Below are positions 34,965 to 36,108 of a stretch of DNA of 36,108 nucleotides, piece by piece. The stretch spans positions 1 to 36,108 of the forward strand of contig JAJTBW010000017.1 of the NCBI GenBank assembly GCA_021286705.1, given 5' to 3'. A model generated the notes under the pieces. That model ran no database searches, had not been told where the DNA came from, and saw only the letters and a list, made by a program, of their open reading frames with translations. The number at the start of each line of letters is the position of its first letter. Position 1 is the first letter of the stretch. Origin of the DNA: Sphingobacteriia bacterium. GTDB taxonomy: Bacteria > Bacteroidota > Bacteroidia > Bacteroidales > TTA-H9. Position numbers and translations under genes: made by a program.

Positions 34965-36007
34965 AAAAAAGACTAAAATTTCTAGACCGTTATCTTACCC
35001 TCTGGATTTTTCTAGCCATGTTTATCGGCATCTTATGGGGGTGGGTTGATCCCTCCATCTCTCAATTTTGGGAACATCTGTCGTCAGGAACCACCAATAT
35101 ACCTATTGCGCTAGGGCTGATAATTATGATGTATCCACCATTAGCAAAAGTCAAATATGAGGAGTTAGGAGATGTCTTCAAGAACAAAAAAATCTTACTT
35201 CTCTCACTAATTCAGAACTGGATAATTGGGCCAATTCTGATGTTTATCCTTGCCATTTTATTGGTTAGGTTCAATATCGAATACATGTATGGACTAATCC
35301 TTATTGGATTGGCCCGCTGCATAGCAATGGTGATTGTCTGGAATGATCTAGCCAAAGGAGATCGACAGTATGCCGCAGGGCTGGTTGCCTTCAACTCGCT
35401 GTTTCAGGTACTGCTTTTCTCAGCATACGCCTATATTTTTATAGCAATTATACCTGCTTGGTTTAACCTACCTGTAAATACGTCCGTCTCACAGATAACC
35501 ATTTCAAAGATTGCAGAAAGTGTCTTTATCTATCTGGGGATTCCGATGTTAGCAGGTTTTTTAACACGATTCATTCTATTAAAAGTAAAAACATCAACAT
35601 GGTATGAAACCAAATTTGTTCCGGCGATCTCACCGTTAACACTTATTGCATTATTGTTTACCATAGTGGTTATGTTCTCCCTAAAAGGGGAATACATCAT
35701 AAAAATACCGCTTGATGTGATCAGAATTGCAATTCCATTAGTACTTTACTTTGTGATCATGTTTGTCATCTCATTTTTCATGAGTTACAAGGTAGGAGCA
35801 TCATACGAACAGGCCACAACCCTATCATTTACAGCTGCAAGCAATAACTTCGAATTGGCGATTGCCGTTGCCATCTCAATCTTTGGAATTAATTCGGGTG
35901 AAGCATTAGCTGCCGTAGTTGGCCCATTAGTAGAAGTTCCAGTGATGATAGGTATGGTCAATGTTGCGCTCTATCTCAAGAAGAGATATTGGAAAAATGC
36001 ATTATAA
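34961..36007 (+). CDS. acr3: Acr3 arsenite efflux transporter
   Basis: Arsenite extrusion carrier of the ACR3/BART family, 348 aa, about ten membrane segments. The family features are [36 protein letters not shown] with the essential Cys (Cys120) and [19 protein letters not shown] with the conserved Glu; [18 protein letters not shown] closes the fold. It expels the As(III) produced by ArsC. No ArsA ATPase is present, so transport would depend on the proton motive force. It overlaps arsM by ATGA and is the last gene of the second ars unit. Confidence 0.95.
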   Translation: MKKRLKFLDRYLTLWIFLAMFIGILWGWVDPSISQFWEHLSSGTTNIPIALGLIIMMYPPLAKVKYEELGDVFKNKKILLLSLIQNWIIGPILMFILAILLVRFNIEYMYGLILIGLARCIAMVIVWNDLAKGDRQYAAGLVAFNSLFQVLLFSAYAYIFIAIIPAWFNLPVNTSVSQITISKIAESVFIYLGIPMLAGFLTRFILLKVKTSTWYETKFVPAISPLTLIALLFTIVVMFSLKGEYIIKIPLDVIRIAIPLVLYFVIMFVISFFMSYKVGASYEQATTLSFTAASNNFELAIAVAISIFGINSGEALAAVVGPLVEVPVMIGMVNVALYLKKRYWKNAL

Positions 36008-36055
36008 GAGATCCTGACCAATGACTTGTTCTTGAAACTTCTCCGCCTTTTTACC

Positions 36056-36100
36056 TTCGACTCCGCTCAGGCAGCGACCCGGTGGTTGAGCGAAGTCGAA
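36056..36100. repeat. Inverted repeat TTCGACTnCGCTCA
   Basis: TTCGACTCCGCTCA (36056-36069) and TGAGCGAAGTCGAA (36087-36100) are inverted copies with 13 of 14 positions matching, around a 17-nt spacer. Repeats of this type are widespread in intergenic DNA of many bacteria. It lies about 50 bp past acr3 and could act as a 3' hairpin for the ars transcript. Confidence 0.75.
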
Positions 36101-36108
36101 ACCACTGT

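Noticed and set aside
30609..36108. Arsenic island as a recently transferred mobile element
   Set aside because: No integrase, transposase, tRNA attachment site or flanking direct repeat is visible, and base composition looks like the neighbours. Older transfer cannot be excluded.

Overview
The window looks like chromosomal DNA of a Bacteroidota bacterium, most likely of the Bacteroidales/Marinilabiliales type; the species cannot be named from the sequence. The signs are moderately AT-rich DNA, several promoters of the Bacteroidota form (TTTG near -33 and TAnnTTTG near -7), two secreted proteins with type IX secretion (T9SS) C-terminal sorting domains, a one-polypeptide hybrid two-component system (propeller sensor, kinase, receiver, AraC), a GH95/GH35 glycosidase pair, and the gene order hpt-adk-obgE.

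Layout. 1-277 is a tract of purine-rich repeats with an 11-bp period. 278-4655 (minus strand) is a two-gene operon, GH35 beta-galactosidase then GH95 alpha-L-fucosidase, which together could strip Fuc-alpha-1,2-Gal-beta ends. 4803-8428 holds a DUF2202 ferritin-like lipoprotein, a membrane-anchored TPR/LuxR-type regulator and a T9SS-exported protein that ends at a strong terminator. 8609-10648 is a glycosyltransferase 51 (peptidoglycan polymerase) protein with a large extra N-terminal region. 10661-14034 has an unrecognised small gene, a gene-free stretch with repeats, and a PAS/GAF histidine kinase. 14179-19121 (minus strand) is housekeeping: hpt-adk forms one unit with its own promoter and terminator, followed by obgE-PAP2-tilS with another promoter. 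The adk gene encodes two adenylate kinase domains in tandem, the second lacking key residues. purE reads the other way. 19799-26686 has a giant hybrid two-component regulator divergent from a secreted beta-helix protein. 26919-30567 has a GNAT acetyltransferase, a LytS-type sensor kinase and an rRNA cytosine-C5 methyltransferase.

30663-36007 is an arsenic resistance island in two transcription units, each preceded by the same 18-bp palindrome (GTTCGT-N6-ACGAAC), the likely ArsR operator. Unit 1: arsR, a 77-aa thioredoxin-like protein, ArsF-like protein, ArsG/CcdA-like membrane protein, terminator. Unit 2: ArsP-like permease, arsC, arsM, acr3, the last three with ATGA overlaps. Together they could cover arsenate reduction, arsenite extrusion, arsenite methylation and export of the methylated trivalent product, with a possible trans-membrane thiol relay encoded by unit 1. 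The window ends in an intergenic inverted repeat.

The best candidates for new biology are the tandem adenylate kinase with a degenerate second half, the possible thiol relay in the ars island, the 11-bp phased repeat family seen at two loci, and the orphan hybrid regulator facing a secreted beta-helix protein. No CRISPR array, tRNA, rRNA, transposase, integrase or phage gene was seen.
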